Assembly: GCA_015680685.1 (NCBI GenBank)
Contig: MNCI01025182.1
Span: 109,408-173,407 of the forward strand
Reading direction: 5' to 3'
Length of the DNA stretch: 64,000 nucleotides
Source: Gnetum montanum
Taxonomy: Eukaryota; Streptophyta; Gnetopsida; Gnetales; Gnetaceae
Part shown: positions 11,936-22,860 of the stretch, in pieces
Layout of the letters: each line of letters opens with the position of its first letter
Position numbering within the stretch: position 1 is the first letter of the stretch
Program-made: the position numbers and the translations under genes
The notes under the pieces: model-generated
What the model saw: the letters and a program-made list of their open reading frames with translations, nothing else
What the model was told of the DNA's origin: nothing
Databases searched by the model: none

Positions 11936-12500
11936 TCCAAGCAATGGAAGTTTTTTTTGGGTCATCAATTCTTAAATATATACTCTCTTAAATTTAGAGG
12001 TGTATTCATAGAATTGGTTGCTACATTTAATTGGGTTGCAAATTAAATTATTTCTCTAAAAATACTTTTGAAGTTATAATATAATCATGGTATTTGGCAT
12101 TATATCAATTCAAACTCTCACTTTCTTCTTTGTGCTGGTTATCATCATTGAAACAAAAGGCTTGTTAGGGAGGAAATTGAAGCTCCATCTTTGGGTTAGC
12201 TCTACATTATTTTCTATGCACTAGAATGGAACCTTGCTTTGGGTCATCAACTCTTAAGTATACTCTTTTAGATTTAGAGGTGTATGTAGAGAATTGGCTA
12301 CCAGGTTTATTTGGGTTGCAAATTTGATTATTTCCCAAAATTTTCCTTTAAAAAATAAATTGGAAATTCCAATGCATTCATGCTATTTGGCATATCAATT
12401 CAAACTCTCACTTTTTTCTTTGTGATGGTTGTCATCACTAAAACAAAAAGTTTGTCTAGGAAGAAGTTAATGCTGGAAGTACAAGTGGGGAGGTTTAGTT
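11936..12500. repeat. Diverged tandem duplication, period about 282 bp
   Basis: GGGTCATCAATTCTTAA at about 11959 recurs as GGGTCATCAACTCTTAA at about 12241. After each copy come the same landmarks in order: TTTAGAGGTGTAT, GGTTGCAAATT, TATCAATTCAAACTCTCACT and TCATCA-TGAAACAAAA. The copies differ at many positions, so this is an old duplication. I cannot say what it derives from. Confidence 0.75.
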
Positions 12501-14880
12501 TTAAATTCTAGAATAATAATTATCATTAACAAATGTTGTTAACAAGATTGAACTTAATTGGATGGAGTTCACAATCTAGTAGAACCAAGAGGCTACCTTT
12601 TAGTTCTTGGGTTATATTTTGAGAGACGGCTTTATGGGTAATCCTCTTAGGACTTTAAATATTCATGATACTATCTTTCCTATATATTTTGTTGCAATAA
12701 TTTTGTAATATCCCATAATCATGCAACCAAAGTGAATGATATTAGGCTAGCTTACAAGTTGATGATATCTTCTTTAAAAGATATTTGTATTTAAACTTCT
12801 AAATTATTTTTAATTTGCTAACATTTTATATAAAACTACTTTATAAAATGCAAATATTTTGTCATATCTACGTACATTAAACAATGAGGTGTCACATCAA
12901 TGCTAATACAACAAAGGTTATTTTTGTTCCCATTAGGCCATGAATGGCCTACGTTATTGTATGGCAGGTCAAACATGCCAATAGCGAATTTGCATCCACG
13001 CATGGCCATGGCCCCATGGCATGCCCATCATGTATGCTAAAAAATATACATGAACAAAATGGAATGTAAAGCCTAAACCTTAGACCCCTACGTTTTTGCC
13101 CTACCAAAATCCATCACGGCATTCTGTTCGTCACTTGCTCTGCTCTAATTACCATTCTCGTGGTGCATGCTTTGTTGTCATTACCTATCCATTTGCTCCA
13201 CTATGCTCCGGCACCAAGTTGGTTTTCGTCCCTTTGTTCCAAGTCTTTGGCAACACACCATTTCTTCAGCAGTAGCACATCCAAGTAAATGTTTTTTGTG
13301 TTTTGTTATAATTTTTTTCAAAATCAGCATGTAAATTGTTTCTCCTTAAAACTACAGAGCTAATTGATAACATTGTTTTGTTTCTTTGCCCTTGTCTACC
13401 TTTGTGTACATTCTCTCAATGAAATTTATTTATATTGTAGTCTTAGACAAATTGCAGCCCTAATTTTTCAAAAAAGTAAAAACACAATTTTTTTATTCAT
13501 AGGTTCTATTTCAGTGCAACTCTGTGCGACACATAATTTTTTTTGTAGTGGGAGGCCATGTGATTCACATGATTTTTTAAAAACTCCTATAGTTTATGTG
13601 TCTTGTAGCAGCAATATTTTCAGTAGATGCTACTCGCACTTTAAACATGAATCATGCTAGCCATTACGACTCATAGGATGTTGTTGTTTATAACAAAAAC
13701 AAGATATTGACAATGTGAATCTATGCATCTTGCACTATTTGTGGACATGTAGTCGCATTGGAAAATTGCAACCACACTTATGTGCAGTTTTGTGATACTA
13801 TTTTTTTAATTTTTTAAATTTCGATTGCAAGAGAACTATGCCTCAGTTTGCTAGCACTAGGTCTATGAGTGAACTACTACCCACAATCTGGTAGCATTGT
13901 TTCTAATTTTTCTGTTGAGTTTTACATTGCGAGAAAACTATGAAGTTCTTCATGAAAAAGACTTTGCTAAGGTCTTAGTATAGGAATTTATATAAATTCT
14001 CAATTAAACTAGAAAGGAGATAAGAACTTTATTTTTTCTTGAAAACATGGATTACAATGTACAGTGGTAGGAAGCATATTTTCAAGGACACAATTAATGA
14101 ATCAAACTATTACACTCTCTTATAATACAAGCTTGAACATTGTATACTCCTAAGCTTTCTTGGATCATTTCCAATGAGTTTTTTTTTTTGTAAAAGCATT
14201 GCATATGTTACTATAAGTCAATTGTAGCAATAGTATGACTTGAAATTAATAGTTTTAATTGACTGAAATATTAAGATGCATCGTTTAGAATGATGACATC
14301 ATGTGCCTTTCTTAGGTGAAGAAGGATCATTATTGTGTTTGGTTGTTAGCATTGAAGAAATATTTTTTGATATCTCTTAAGTTATCTTATTGTTTAGTAT
14401 TTTAAAGTTAATAACTCATATATGTCAATGGTAAAATGACTTTTATTTTAATATTTGATCATTGATAGTTTTTTGATGCAATGTCAATATCTCCATATGG
14501 ATGACATGTAAATGTTTAAGTGTGCTATAGCATACTAGCAATTTCCTCAATGTGTGCTAATAATGTTAATTTTAATATAGCATAGCTACAGTGGGCTAAT
14601 TATTTATGAAAATTTCCATTTATAGTGGACTAATTATCTATGATAATTTTAGGTCACTGTTGTCAAAGTTCTATATAATCATGAGTGTGACAAAACCTAA
14701 AGGAAATAGCCATAGGGATCTTCCATATGTGTAATTGTATTTTTTGAAATGTAGTTAATTCTAAAATATAGTAATATGCTTGTTGATCAAATTTATTTGT
14801 ATTATGTTATTCTAAATGTTATTTAATTTATGAAATTGTAGCTATTGCCTTAGTTTCTAAACATAGTGTTGAAAGTATTT
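12501..14880. other. Unassigned AT-rich region
   Basis: No coding region supported. The 98-codon frame at 13364 has no recognisable motif and the composition of noncoding DNA. Phrases such as GATTGCAAGAGAACTATG with nearby TAGCACTA-type words at 13800-13960 recur in diverged form at about 25240-25500, so parts of this belong to an old dispersed repeat. Confidence 0.45.
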
Positions 14881-15960
14881 TGGAGTTGCCAGAATTAACT
14901 GTTCGAGAAATTAAAAAGAATTGAAATCTATAATTGGATGAAAATGGAAGGCTGCTCTGATAAAAATGTTGTTTACAATTTTTATGAATGGTTGACTAAT
15001 AGTGTTTCAATGGGGTAAATACTTTGCAAGCCATTGTACAAGGTTAGAATTTCACCTTCAATGCAAATGATATTGTAGATATCATACAGGTTTCATGTAG
15101 CAATGAGCTGGCTATCAAGGAACGAAAAAGAAAATAAAGTGAAAATCACTTAATTCAGTATGCCCAAAAATTTATAAGAGAAATAACAACCCAAATTGCT
15201 ATCTAAAGTTACTGTTGCTATTCAAATTTATAAAATGGACTTTATTTTTAGCAAAAGCAATCGAAACTAAGATTTCTAATAATGCAATTTTACTCATGTG
15301 GGCATTGGATAACAATGAAGGTCTTCCTTTTGATATCTCAGTAACCATACTATTTGACATGAGGAGGCATGGAAGGTCATGGAAACTTTATGATGTTAGA
15401 GAGTCTCTTGGCTTTCCAATTATTTTGAGTAAATTATTACAGAAACATAACATACAATTTATTCATACACAACTTCAAGATATAGTGAAGTTGGATGCTA
15501 AAAGCATTTTCAAGAATGCATTGTTATCTAAGAGGTCTGAAAGCTCATCTAATGTGAAAGAAAATGATAAACCTTCTATTGAAGATGTGTGTCATCATAA
15601 AAAATGTTCTCTAAAAGCAATTGAAAACAAGTTAGATAATGTGATAATGTGTTGAAGAAATTATGTCAATATTCCAAAAACAATCTAACACTTTGGAATA
15701 TTAAGGAGGAGTTGAAATCTAACAAGTCTTTGTTGCTAAAAGAAAATAATGCACTGAAGGAAAAAATAGAGAACTTTGTGGCTAATGAAAATAGTTGCAT
15801 AGACAAGCTTATTATTAAAAATTAGAAAATGGATGATGAAATTGTAGCACTTAATATTGAAATAGGCATGTTGAGGAATTCATTGGTATCGAAAAACATT
15901 CACCTTGATAGAAGCAACATCATAAAAGACCTTAATAATGGTATGATGTTTTAAATTTTC
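14880..15960 (+). pseudogene. Decayed transposon protein, middle part: conserved helical domain then coiled coil
   Basis: An open stretch at 15215-15655 reads NNAILLMWALDNNEGLPFDI and RESLGFPIILSKLLQKHNI. This spacing of hydrophobic residues, with a final 'gFP.ii..L...' block, resembles the 'putative plant transposon protein' domain found in many plant mobile-element proteins; that assignment is by pattern only. A one-base shift after 15655 continues into a Lys/Glu/Asn-rich coiled coil (LLLKENNALKEKIENFVANE) to about 15940. A sequence like PLYKVRISPS just upstream (about 15030) may be the preceding block. The Ulp1 domain follows about 500 bp downstream. Confidence 0.5.
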
Positions 15961-16436
15961 TATATTTCTTTAAATCTTTATTATTTTTAAAAGTTTCTTT
16001 CTAATGTCCTTAATGTAAATGTGTAACAAATTTGAATGGATGGGAACACCCAAAATAGCTAAGAGATTATTTGTTTTTGCTGAACACAACAAAGAACAAA
16101 TAATCCATGAGATGAAGATTTTGTAGAAACCCATAGGCAACTAAACTTGATATGGGTGTTGCATATGTTATGTATAGACATTTAAATTTTTGATTTTTTT
16201 CTCATCCAATTATCTTATTATATGTATAAAACTATCATGGTAAAATGTGTCTTATTATCTAGTGTTTCCATTTTGTAGTTAATGTCAATGTTGATTTGAA
16301 GACACCAATTGATGATTGTGCAAAAATTTATAGAGTGATGCAGTTGCTTTTCTCTTGCATGCTTGACAAAAAAGAGCTTGTGAGGACATCATTCACCCCA
16401 TATGTCACCACAAGATTCTCTTTAAATATGGGTTGA

Positions 16437-17202
16437 AAGAATGGCTCGATGATGACATCATAGATGTCTACATCATGTACTTAAAGGAACATCAAAAGTC
16501 ATTATATGGTTGTCATAAATTTTAGAATAAAAAATATTTCATCTTAAATAGTATGTTTCAATGTTATGTGGATTCCTTCTTAAGCAAGATGTAGGTGTCT
16601 CAGAAGAACTAGTTGAGACATAGATCAAAGAAAGGCAACAAACGACATATCATATATGTTGAAAGTGGTATGTTGGTTGAAGAAGAAGTTGATGATTTTG
16701 TTGTAAAAATAGATTTTGTTAAAGAGCTTAAAGATAAAATGTGTTGGTACGAGTATTTGTAATCTATACACATTCTTTTATCTTCCTTTGAACACTAGTG
16801 GGCATTGGGTTCTTGTTGTTGTTGACATATTGGCATATAAAATTTTCATGTATGATTTAATGCTTTCTTCGGAACATCTTGTAGCAATTAGAAGATTAAT
16901 GATGAATCTTATTGACTGCTTATTTAATGATGAATTTGTTTTCTTTGAAGGTGTAATGAAACTCAAAGGAAAGAGGAAAAAATAGTTATAAAATGGAATG
17001 TAATTATAATTGAAGGTCTTTCAAAAAAAGAAAATGGATATGACTGTGGAATGTATACACTAATCTATATGCATCTCTTGGTACTAAGTAAAGAGTTGAA
17101 TTTCATTGTTGATTTTGTTTCAGTTTTTCGAGAATCCATGATAAACAAAATTCTAAGTTCTCTAGGAGTTCATCAAGTTTGGAGAAACATGTGTTTGTGA
17201 CA
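16437..17202 (+). pseudogene. Ulp1-like cysteine protease (C48) domain, transposon-derived, broken
   Basis: Ulp1 proteases process or remove SUMO; plant transposons often carry captured copies. Pieces in order: EWLDDDIIDVYIMYLKEHQK at 16437 (the domain-opening WL.D..I..Y motif), then FILNSMFQCYVDSFLSK. Next is SGHWVLVVVDILAYKIFMYD at about 16798-16857, with the catalytic His before Trp and the Asp in YD. Last is GYDCGMYTLIYMHLL at about 17037, with the catalytic Cys in DCG. His, Asp and Cys are all still encoded, but stops and at least two frameshifts separate them. No transposase or terminal repeats were found. A Mutator-like (KI-MULE) origin is the usual context, but this is inference. Confidence 0.82.
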
Positions 17203-17690
17203 TATGCTTAATGAGAACTCTAGTGAACATGGTCCAGTTGTATTTTATGATGTAACGAAATTTTATTATAGTCATTGTCCATGATGCATTCCATTTTTTA
17301 ATAGTATTGGGTTGTAATTCATCTTTATTATGATTTTGTAAATGAATCTATGATGCATTTTGATTGTAAAGAATATATTTTTCAATTTTGTAAAAGAATA
17401 CATAATATATTGTCCATAATTTTTTCTATCTATGTGGGTTGTCTAATATTATATATATATATATTCAATTATTAATTATTAAAAAAATTTTGATCTTTCA
17501 TAACTCATCCTCAATTGTGGCTCATATGTTAAGATAATTCTCATACTCATGATTCAACAAAAGTTTCAAAAATATGCTTTAAAAAATATGACATTGAAAG
17601 ATATAAAATATTAATTTCTATTTTCAATTTTCAAATTTTTAATTGATTTGTGCTAACCTACAAGTCACATTGATCTTGCACATCTATATT

Positions 17691-17759
17691 GTGATGACAT
17701 GTGAAACACAAGTTGTTACACCCTAGGGTTGTAAAACCATGTGTGTCACATGTCATCAT
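17691..17759. repeat. Imperfect palindrome, arms about 31 nt
   Basis: GATGACATGTGA at 17693-17704 pairs perfectly with TCACATGTCATC at 17746-17757. The intervening arms are also largely complementary, converging on CCCTAGGG near the centre. The whole could form a hairpin of about 65 nt with a very small loop. It is not part of any LTR element recognised here. Confidence 0.8.
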
Positions 17760-17980
17760 AGTTTGAAAACAAAATGTGATATGCATGTTGTTGTAGCTGA
17801 TGCAAAGAGTCTATGAAGACATGCACATTGTAGTACATTGCATAGTTTCCAGAGTGCAAGGATATGTGAGTTGCAATTGGACGCATTGTATTCTACAGGT
17901 CTCTATTTCATGTTGCAAGGGGAATGTGAGTTGCACTTTGTTGTACTATTTTCAACTATGTGGCTTCCAAAAGATAGAGG

Positions 17981-18440
17981 TCAACTAGCAACAAGGTCAA
18001 AGTAAACTGTCAGGAAGTGCAACTACCAACTGCCCGTAGTTCCAACCGAAATGCACTTAAACCTTCCAGAAGTAAAACATTTCTTGGATTTTGAGACTAC
18101 TAGAAGGTAGGGGGTCAATCGAGAGGTAGAAGATTAACCAAAAGATAATGAGACCTTTCGGTTGGGAATAATTTCTTTGAGATTATAACTTCTGAAAGGT
18201 AGAGGATCATCCAATTGCAATGTCTAGGTAAACTATGAGGCAGCATGACTAGCACCCTACCACAGTCCCAACCGAAAGGTACTCAAATCTTCTAGAAGAG
18301 AATAATTTCTTGGAGTTTGAGACTACTAAAAGGCAATGGATCAAATGTAAAGTAGAAGATCAATTGGAAGGCATTAATATCTTCTAGTTGGGACTAATTA
18401 CTTTGAGATTGTGGATTCCAAACGACAGAGGGTCATCCAG
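17981..18440. repeat. 226-bp tandem repeat array, left part
   Basis: The landmark GG[AT]TCATCC recurs at 18207 and 18433, with a related start at 17981, giving an exact 226-bp spacing. Each unit contains CTAGGTAAACTATGAG, then CCAACCGAAAGG, then AATAATTTCTTGGAGTTTG. The array is cut after position 18440 by element C and resumes at 24349. No coding frame persists through the units. Confidence 0.85.
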
Positions 18441-19319
18441 TGATGAAGCGTTATACAGTCGATGCATCGACTAGGCCACATATACGGGGCCATGTATACG
18501 TGGCTATGTTGACATGGCCCAGTTGACGCATCTCTCCATGCATCGACGTGGCCCCGTTTACGCAGAGCCTGTTTTAGCCTATAAATAAGTGGTCTTTCAC
18601 CACACTTAGGTATCTTTTGGGTTAATTGTAGGGAAGCTCTTGCAATTTGTTTTCATAGGAGTTAGACTATTTTCCCAAGTGCATGCCCATAGTGTGATGC
18701 TTGTAATTGTACGGAACCTTTATTCGAGTGTGACATACTTGGACATGCACATGATCAACAATAAAGATCGAGATTACTTCATCATTGCAGCATTCACTTA
18801 GTTTTAACTGTTTAATTTTTATTGTTATTTATTGTTTTCTTAGTTAATATTTATTTACCATCATTTACTATTCTTGTTGTTAACTGCGGAATGAGTACAA
18901 CTTAATCACGAGCATTTAAGTGTGACTACTTGGTAACCTAGTAGCGTACCTAGGATCTATGCTTGGTAATCCCAATAGTAGTCGTGCACGAGGTCCAAGA
19001 TGTGTACAAATGATTAAGGAATGGATGCTCATCACACTTAGGCTAGCTTAGACTTCATTTCCTATTGCTTATTAGTTTAATCAAGATTATTTTTCATTGT
19101 CTCTAGGAGCAGCACTAGTTTAGGATCACATCATACGCCTCACTCTGGACTAAACCATACGTGACAAAGCAAATACTTTTCTAGGTGGGAAGATAGTGAA
19201 CTACGATCAACGTGTAACTATCTAGATACCACAACTAGCCTGTCCATAGAGTTTGACCAGATCATGCGTGAATGCTCGTATTCATATGGTTGAGTGTAGG
19301 GGTACCTCGCCACTCATCA
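18441..19319 (+). repeat. 5' LTR of element C (879 bp)
   Basis: TGATGAAGCG...CCACTCATCA. U3 (18459-18570) holds repeated words around GACGTGGCC, GATGCATCGA and TATACGTGG, many with an ACGT core. TATAAATA lies at 18580-18587. CAATAAAGATCG downstream is a plausible polyadenylation signal. U5 has two copies of TTGGTAAYC-NAGTAG (18930 and 18963). It is nearly identical in length and sequence to the 3' LTR; differences seen by eye are mostly C/T and G/A. Confidence 0.93.
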
Positions 19320-19338
19320 TTGGCACCGTTGCCAAGGA
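19320..19338 (+). other. Primer-binding site of element C
   Basis: TTGGCACCGTTGCCAAGGA directly follows the LTR. It is the tRNA-Asp type with a G-to-A change in GGCGCC. Confidence 0.88.
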
Positions 19339-19455
19339 TTGTGCTAGTTATTTAGATTAGTTATATCATACATGAGTGCTGCAACAAGTATTAATGATAT
19401 ATCCTTTAGAAAATAATTAAATTCAATTCAATTACGTCACACACGATTCACAACA

Positions 19456-21362
19456 ATGTCTCTCTCACAAGACTATGACAACGCAACAACTAGTAGGGCA
19501 ACTCATTGGAGAACCAACAAATTATATGATAATGAAGATGAAGTTTGGAGTACCCAATTTGATGTAGGGGTTTCCTATGAGCATCACGGAAAACAACATG
19601 ATACCAACTCGTAACTACATAACATACCTAGTGATGATGAACCCCTATTGGCCACTACAAGCTTAACGAATATACAAGAGGCTATTCAAATACCCTGTAG
19701 ACATCGTAAGGAAAGTCATCTACCTAGGCTTGACTTAAACAACTTTCCTAAGTTTTCAAGAGGCTATGATTTAGATCCCCAACATCATCTACAAGTCTTC
19801 CATGATGCCTGTGCATGAAATGACATTGATAATGGATGACAAAAACTTAATCTCTTTCCTCTAACACTCATTGACCAAGCAAAAGTATGGTATAGGTCGT
19901 TAAAACCAAAATTAATTCAACGTTGGCTGAAAATGGTAGAACTCTTCAATAAAAGATATCAAACCTATGTGAGAGTGTCAACCTTGAGGAGACAAATCCA
20001 AGAATGGAAACAAGTGCAACATGAACCCTTGGACATGGCTTAGAAAGATATTATGCACTATTAAACAACTGCCCAGGCCATGGGTTCTCCAAGGAAAGGC
20101 TAATGTACCATATCATAGATGGGCTCCATAATGAAACAAGGAAGATCCTAGGGATGTACGCTCGAGGTCAACTATATGAGCTACGAATCCATCAATTCCA
20201 AGAGCTTATTAGGGAGGTAGCAAAAGAAGAAGGAGAAATAGCCAAATGGGAGAATGTTGAATGTTCTCAACAGGACCAAAATCTCAACTTAACAAGGGTC
20301 CATGATCATGAAGAGGAGAAATCCACTCACTTCAAGGAGGTGGAATCATCTTTGCCAATCCTACAATCACTAGATGAAATTGAGGCAAAGATCAATAAGA
20401 TGACGGACTGGGTACATGAATGATGTGGAGAATATGCCAACATTATTAGAGTAAGAACTATGCTAAATCGAGAAATAGGATAGGACACCATGCAACAATT
20501 GAAACAAAGGGTAGAAGATAATAAGAATAAAAACTCAACTGCCAATTTCACATATCAATGTAACGTCTATCTGTATGATCACCCAAAAGGCCAATGTCTA
20601 GTTTTGTCACATTTACATGAGCATTGGGGAGGAATGTTACATCCAGATTTCATATAGAAATATCAGGTTCAACAACAATGGCAAAAACCTCAATCGTGGG
20701 GGAGGCCACCGCCAACTAGACCATACCCTTCGTATGTCCCAACACCAAATTCTTATTATGTTCAAAAACCTATTTCTCCAACGAGATTAGCATCCTCTAC
20801 CTCACCTCATTGTTATCATTCCCCTAAGTACTATCCACCCATGTCCTCTCCAACAAAATCACCACCTCCTATGCCTTACACTTCTCCTCAACCTCGATAT
20901 TCTCGTACTTCACCCTCTTCTACATCACCACCAGTTGTGCTAGAAGGCTTTACACCAAAACACCAACCCATAAACGTTACTTGTGCTGCTACTATCAATA
21001 GTAGTGGGAACCCTCCACAACATCGAAAGAATCCTTTCTTTAGTCAGGACCATAGAAACAGACAACACAGTTCTGAAACCACTGCATCCTCCAACTTAGC
21101 ACAAGTTCAATGCTATGATGCATCTGCCTCCTCAAACTCAATGCCTCCTATTACTCTATCTGGGCCGACAATCAACACTTCAACAACCATGGGGCCCAAT
21201 GAATATTGCCACATGGGGAGACATGTTGATCCTTTCATACCATCTTATGGTCACAAGTACATTAGTGGGTCAACTCCTTATAAATTAACCACATCTTATA
21301 ACTTGCCCCACTATGTCAACTCTAATCAAGTGTATGAACCCCAATGGGGTAAGTGTGACTAG
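19456..21362 (+). pseudogene. gag of element C
   Basis: Start ATG at 19456 (MSLSQDYDNA), matching the start in E. The core reads LPRLDLNNFPKFSRGYDLDP then QAKVWYRSLKPK and RRQIQEWKQVQHEPLDMA, homologous to the gag core of A, B, D and F. The unusual N-terminal domain of those elements is absent. A Cys/His motif near 20560 (CNVYLYDHPKGQC) precedes a long Pro/Ser-rich tail (20841-21362) ending at TAG 21360-21362. Several TGA/TAG stops lie at Trp or Gln positions of the E copy, and there is at least one frameshift. Confidence 0.88.
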
Positions 21363-21821
21363 GTCCCAATATTTTCAACATGCAAGGATCCCCACCTTCC
21401 ATTTATTAATTCTAGCCATGCTCAAGTATTTAGCTATGGAGGGTATCCTCCATTCTAACAACATAGAATTAATAAATATTTTTCTGTTTCTTTAATTTTT
21501 CAACTTTTTGTTTTCCAATTTTTCACCTTTTAATTTATTGCTTTATCTTTTTGTCTTTTTGTCTTTTTATGAGTAATCTCATCTATGAACAAAACACTCA
21601 TGTGACTTGTGGTTGAGGTGTTCTTTTATGCTATCAAGTCTCAGGTGACTAATTATTTGGATAGTGAACCCACCACGTCCACCCAACCATTCTATTAATA
21701 AGAGGTTCTACTCTGGGTACGATAATATTCTTGTCATCATAAAACTTAAAAGTCATTTTGTGCTCATTATGCCCAAAGTGAAAAATGATGGACTAAGAGG
21801 GAATGGCCAGGGTGTGACATC

Positions 21822-22044
21822 NNNNNNNNNNNNNNNNNNNNNNNNNNNNNNNNNNNNNNNNNNNNNNNNNNNNNNNNNNNNNNNNNNNNNNNNNNNNNNN
21901 NNNNNNNNNNNNNNNNNNNNNNNNNNNNNNNNNNNNNNNNNNNNNNNNNNNNNNNNNNNNNNNNNNNNNNNNNNNNNNNNNNNNNNNNNNNNNNNNNNNN
22001 NNNNNNNNNNNNNNNNNNNNNNNNNNNNNNNNNNNNNNNNNNNN
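21822..22044. other. Assembly gap (223 N) next to a GA microsatellite
   Basis: The gap lies in the noncoding part of element C between GGGTGTGACATC and a (GA)n run (22045-22074). Element E carries about 214 bp of ordinary sequence at the same place (61179-61392), so the gap size is plausible and the missing sequence probably ends in an expanded GA tract. ORFs spanning the N run are artefacts. Confidence 0.95.
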
Positions 22045-22080
<36 letters not shown>

Positions 22081-22532
22081 TGAGAAAAGAGAGCGTGCCA
22101 AAGTGGCCAAATAAAAAGTATTTCGCAAAGAAATTCCAAGTCACTCCTCCCTTGCACAAAACACCAAGTGATCATATGCCTTGCTGTCATGGCACTCTTA
22201 TGGTTGTCCATCATTGGATGAAACAATGCGATGTCACTGATTGGAAGAATGGACTTGGTCTTGATTTCTGGGCAACAGGCTAATGACACATTAATCATGC
22301 CCTACACTCAAGATTCATTGTGCCCAGAGTTAGTTACCTCACATCCCAATCTCTACAATCCCTTATCTGATTTATCCCATCTTCCTGTTCATGTATTTGT
22401 GACTCGGGTCTTGTGTAGCATTGAATTCATACCTCATCACGGTGGTAACTACATATGTGTGTGTTTTGTTGCATCGATATAGATTACATTTAACCCTTCT
22501 AGTGCCTATAGAGATTTTAAGGTGTGGTTACG

Positions 22533-22582
22533 CAAGGGCATTATAGGTTGGAACCTGCTTTAGGGAGGACCCACTTGTGTGA
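22533..22582 (+). promoter_or_regulatory. Conserved noncoding block shared by C, D, E and F
   Basis: AAGGGCATTATAGG then CCTGCTTTAGGGAGGACCCA and CTTG. Counterparts lie at 61835-61884 (E), 55169-55208 (D) and 30979-31017 (F, minus). In each it sits after gag or pol and before the third ORF or 3' LTR. Role unknown; a packaging signal or internal polypurine tract are candidates. Confidence 0.6.
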
Positions 22583-22797
22583 CTTTTGTAATTTATAATT
22601 TTTGCACACCACGACATCATTTTATACCCTCCAAGTACTTCATTGTCAAATCTATTCTTTTCTTTGTCATCATTTTATCAAACGTTCCTCAAAACTAGGT
22701 CCGACATTAAACTTTTAGGGAAACTTCCTTGAAAAATTTCTAACTCTAAAATCACACTAAGTAAAGAATTCAACATTTATTAAAGGTAATGAGTAAG

Positions 22798-22860
22798 GTA
22801 TGAAATCATTGAACATTTTTTTAATAATGTTACTAACAATTGATCGTTGTGTGATTATAG
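22798..22860 (+). promoter_or_regulatory. Intron-like segment with branch point and 3' splice site before the third ORF of C
   Basis: AAG|GTATGA at 22795-22803 could serve as donor, TACTAAC (22831-22837) as branch point and TGATTATAG (ending 22860) as acceptor, abutting ATGGCC at 22861. E and F show the same arrangement. The 63-nt length is short for a plant intron, so a donor farther upstream is also possible. Confidence 0.5.

Noticed and set aside
13364-13660. 98-codon plus-strand ORF as a small gene
   Set aside because: AT-rich, Phe/Cys-rich translation without motifs, in a region of dispersed repeats.
21664-22298. Long ORFs on both strands at 21664-22298
   Set aside because: They run through the 223-base N gap and a GA microsatellite; the open frame is an artefact.
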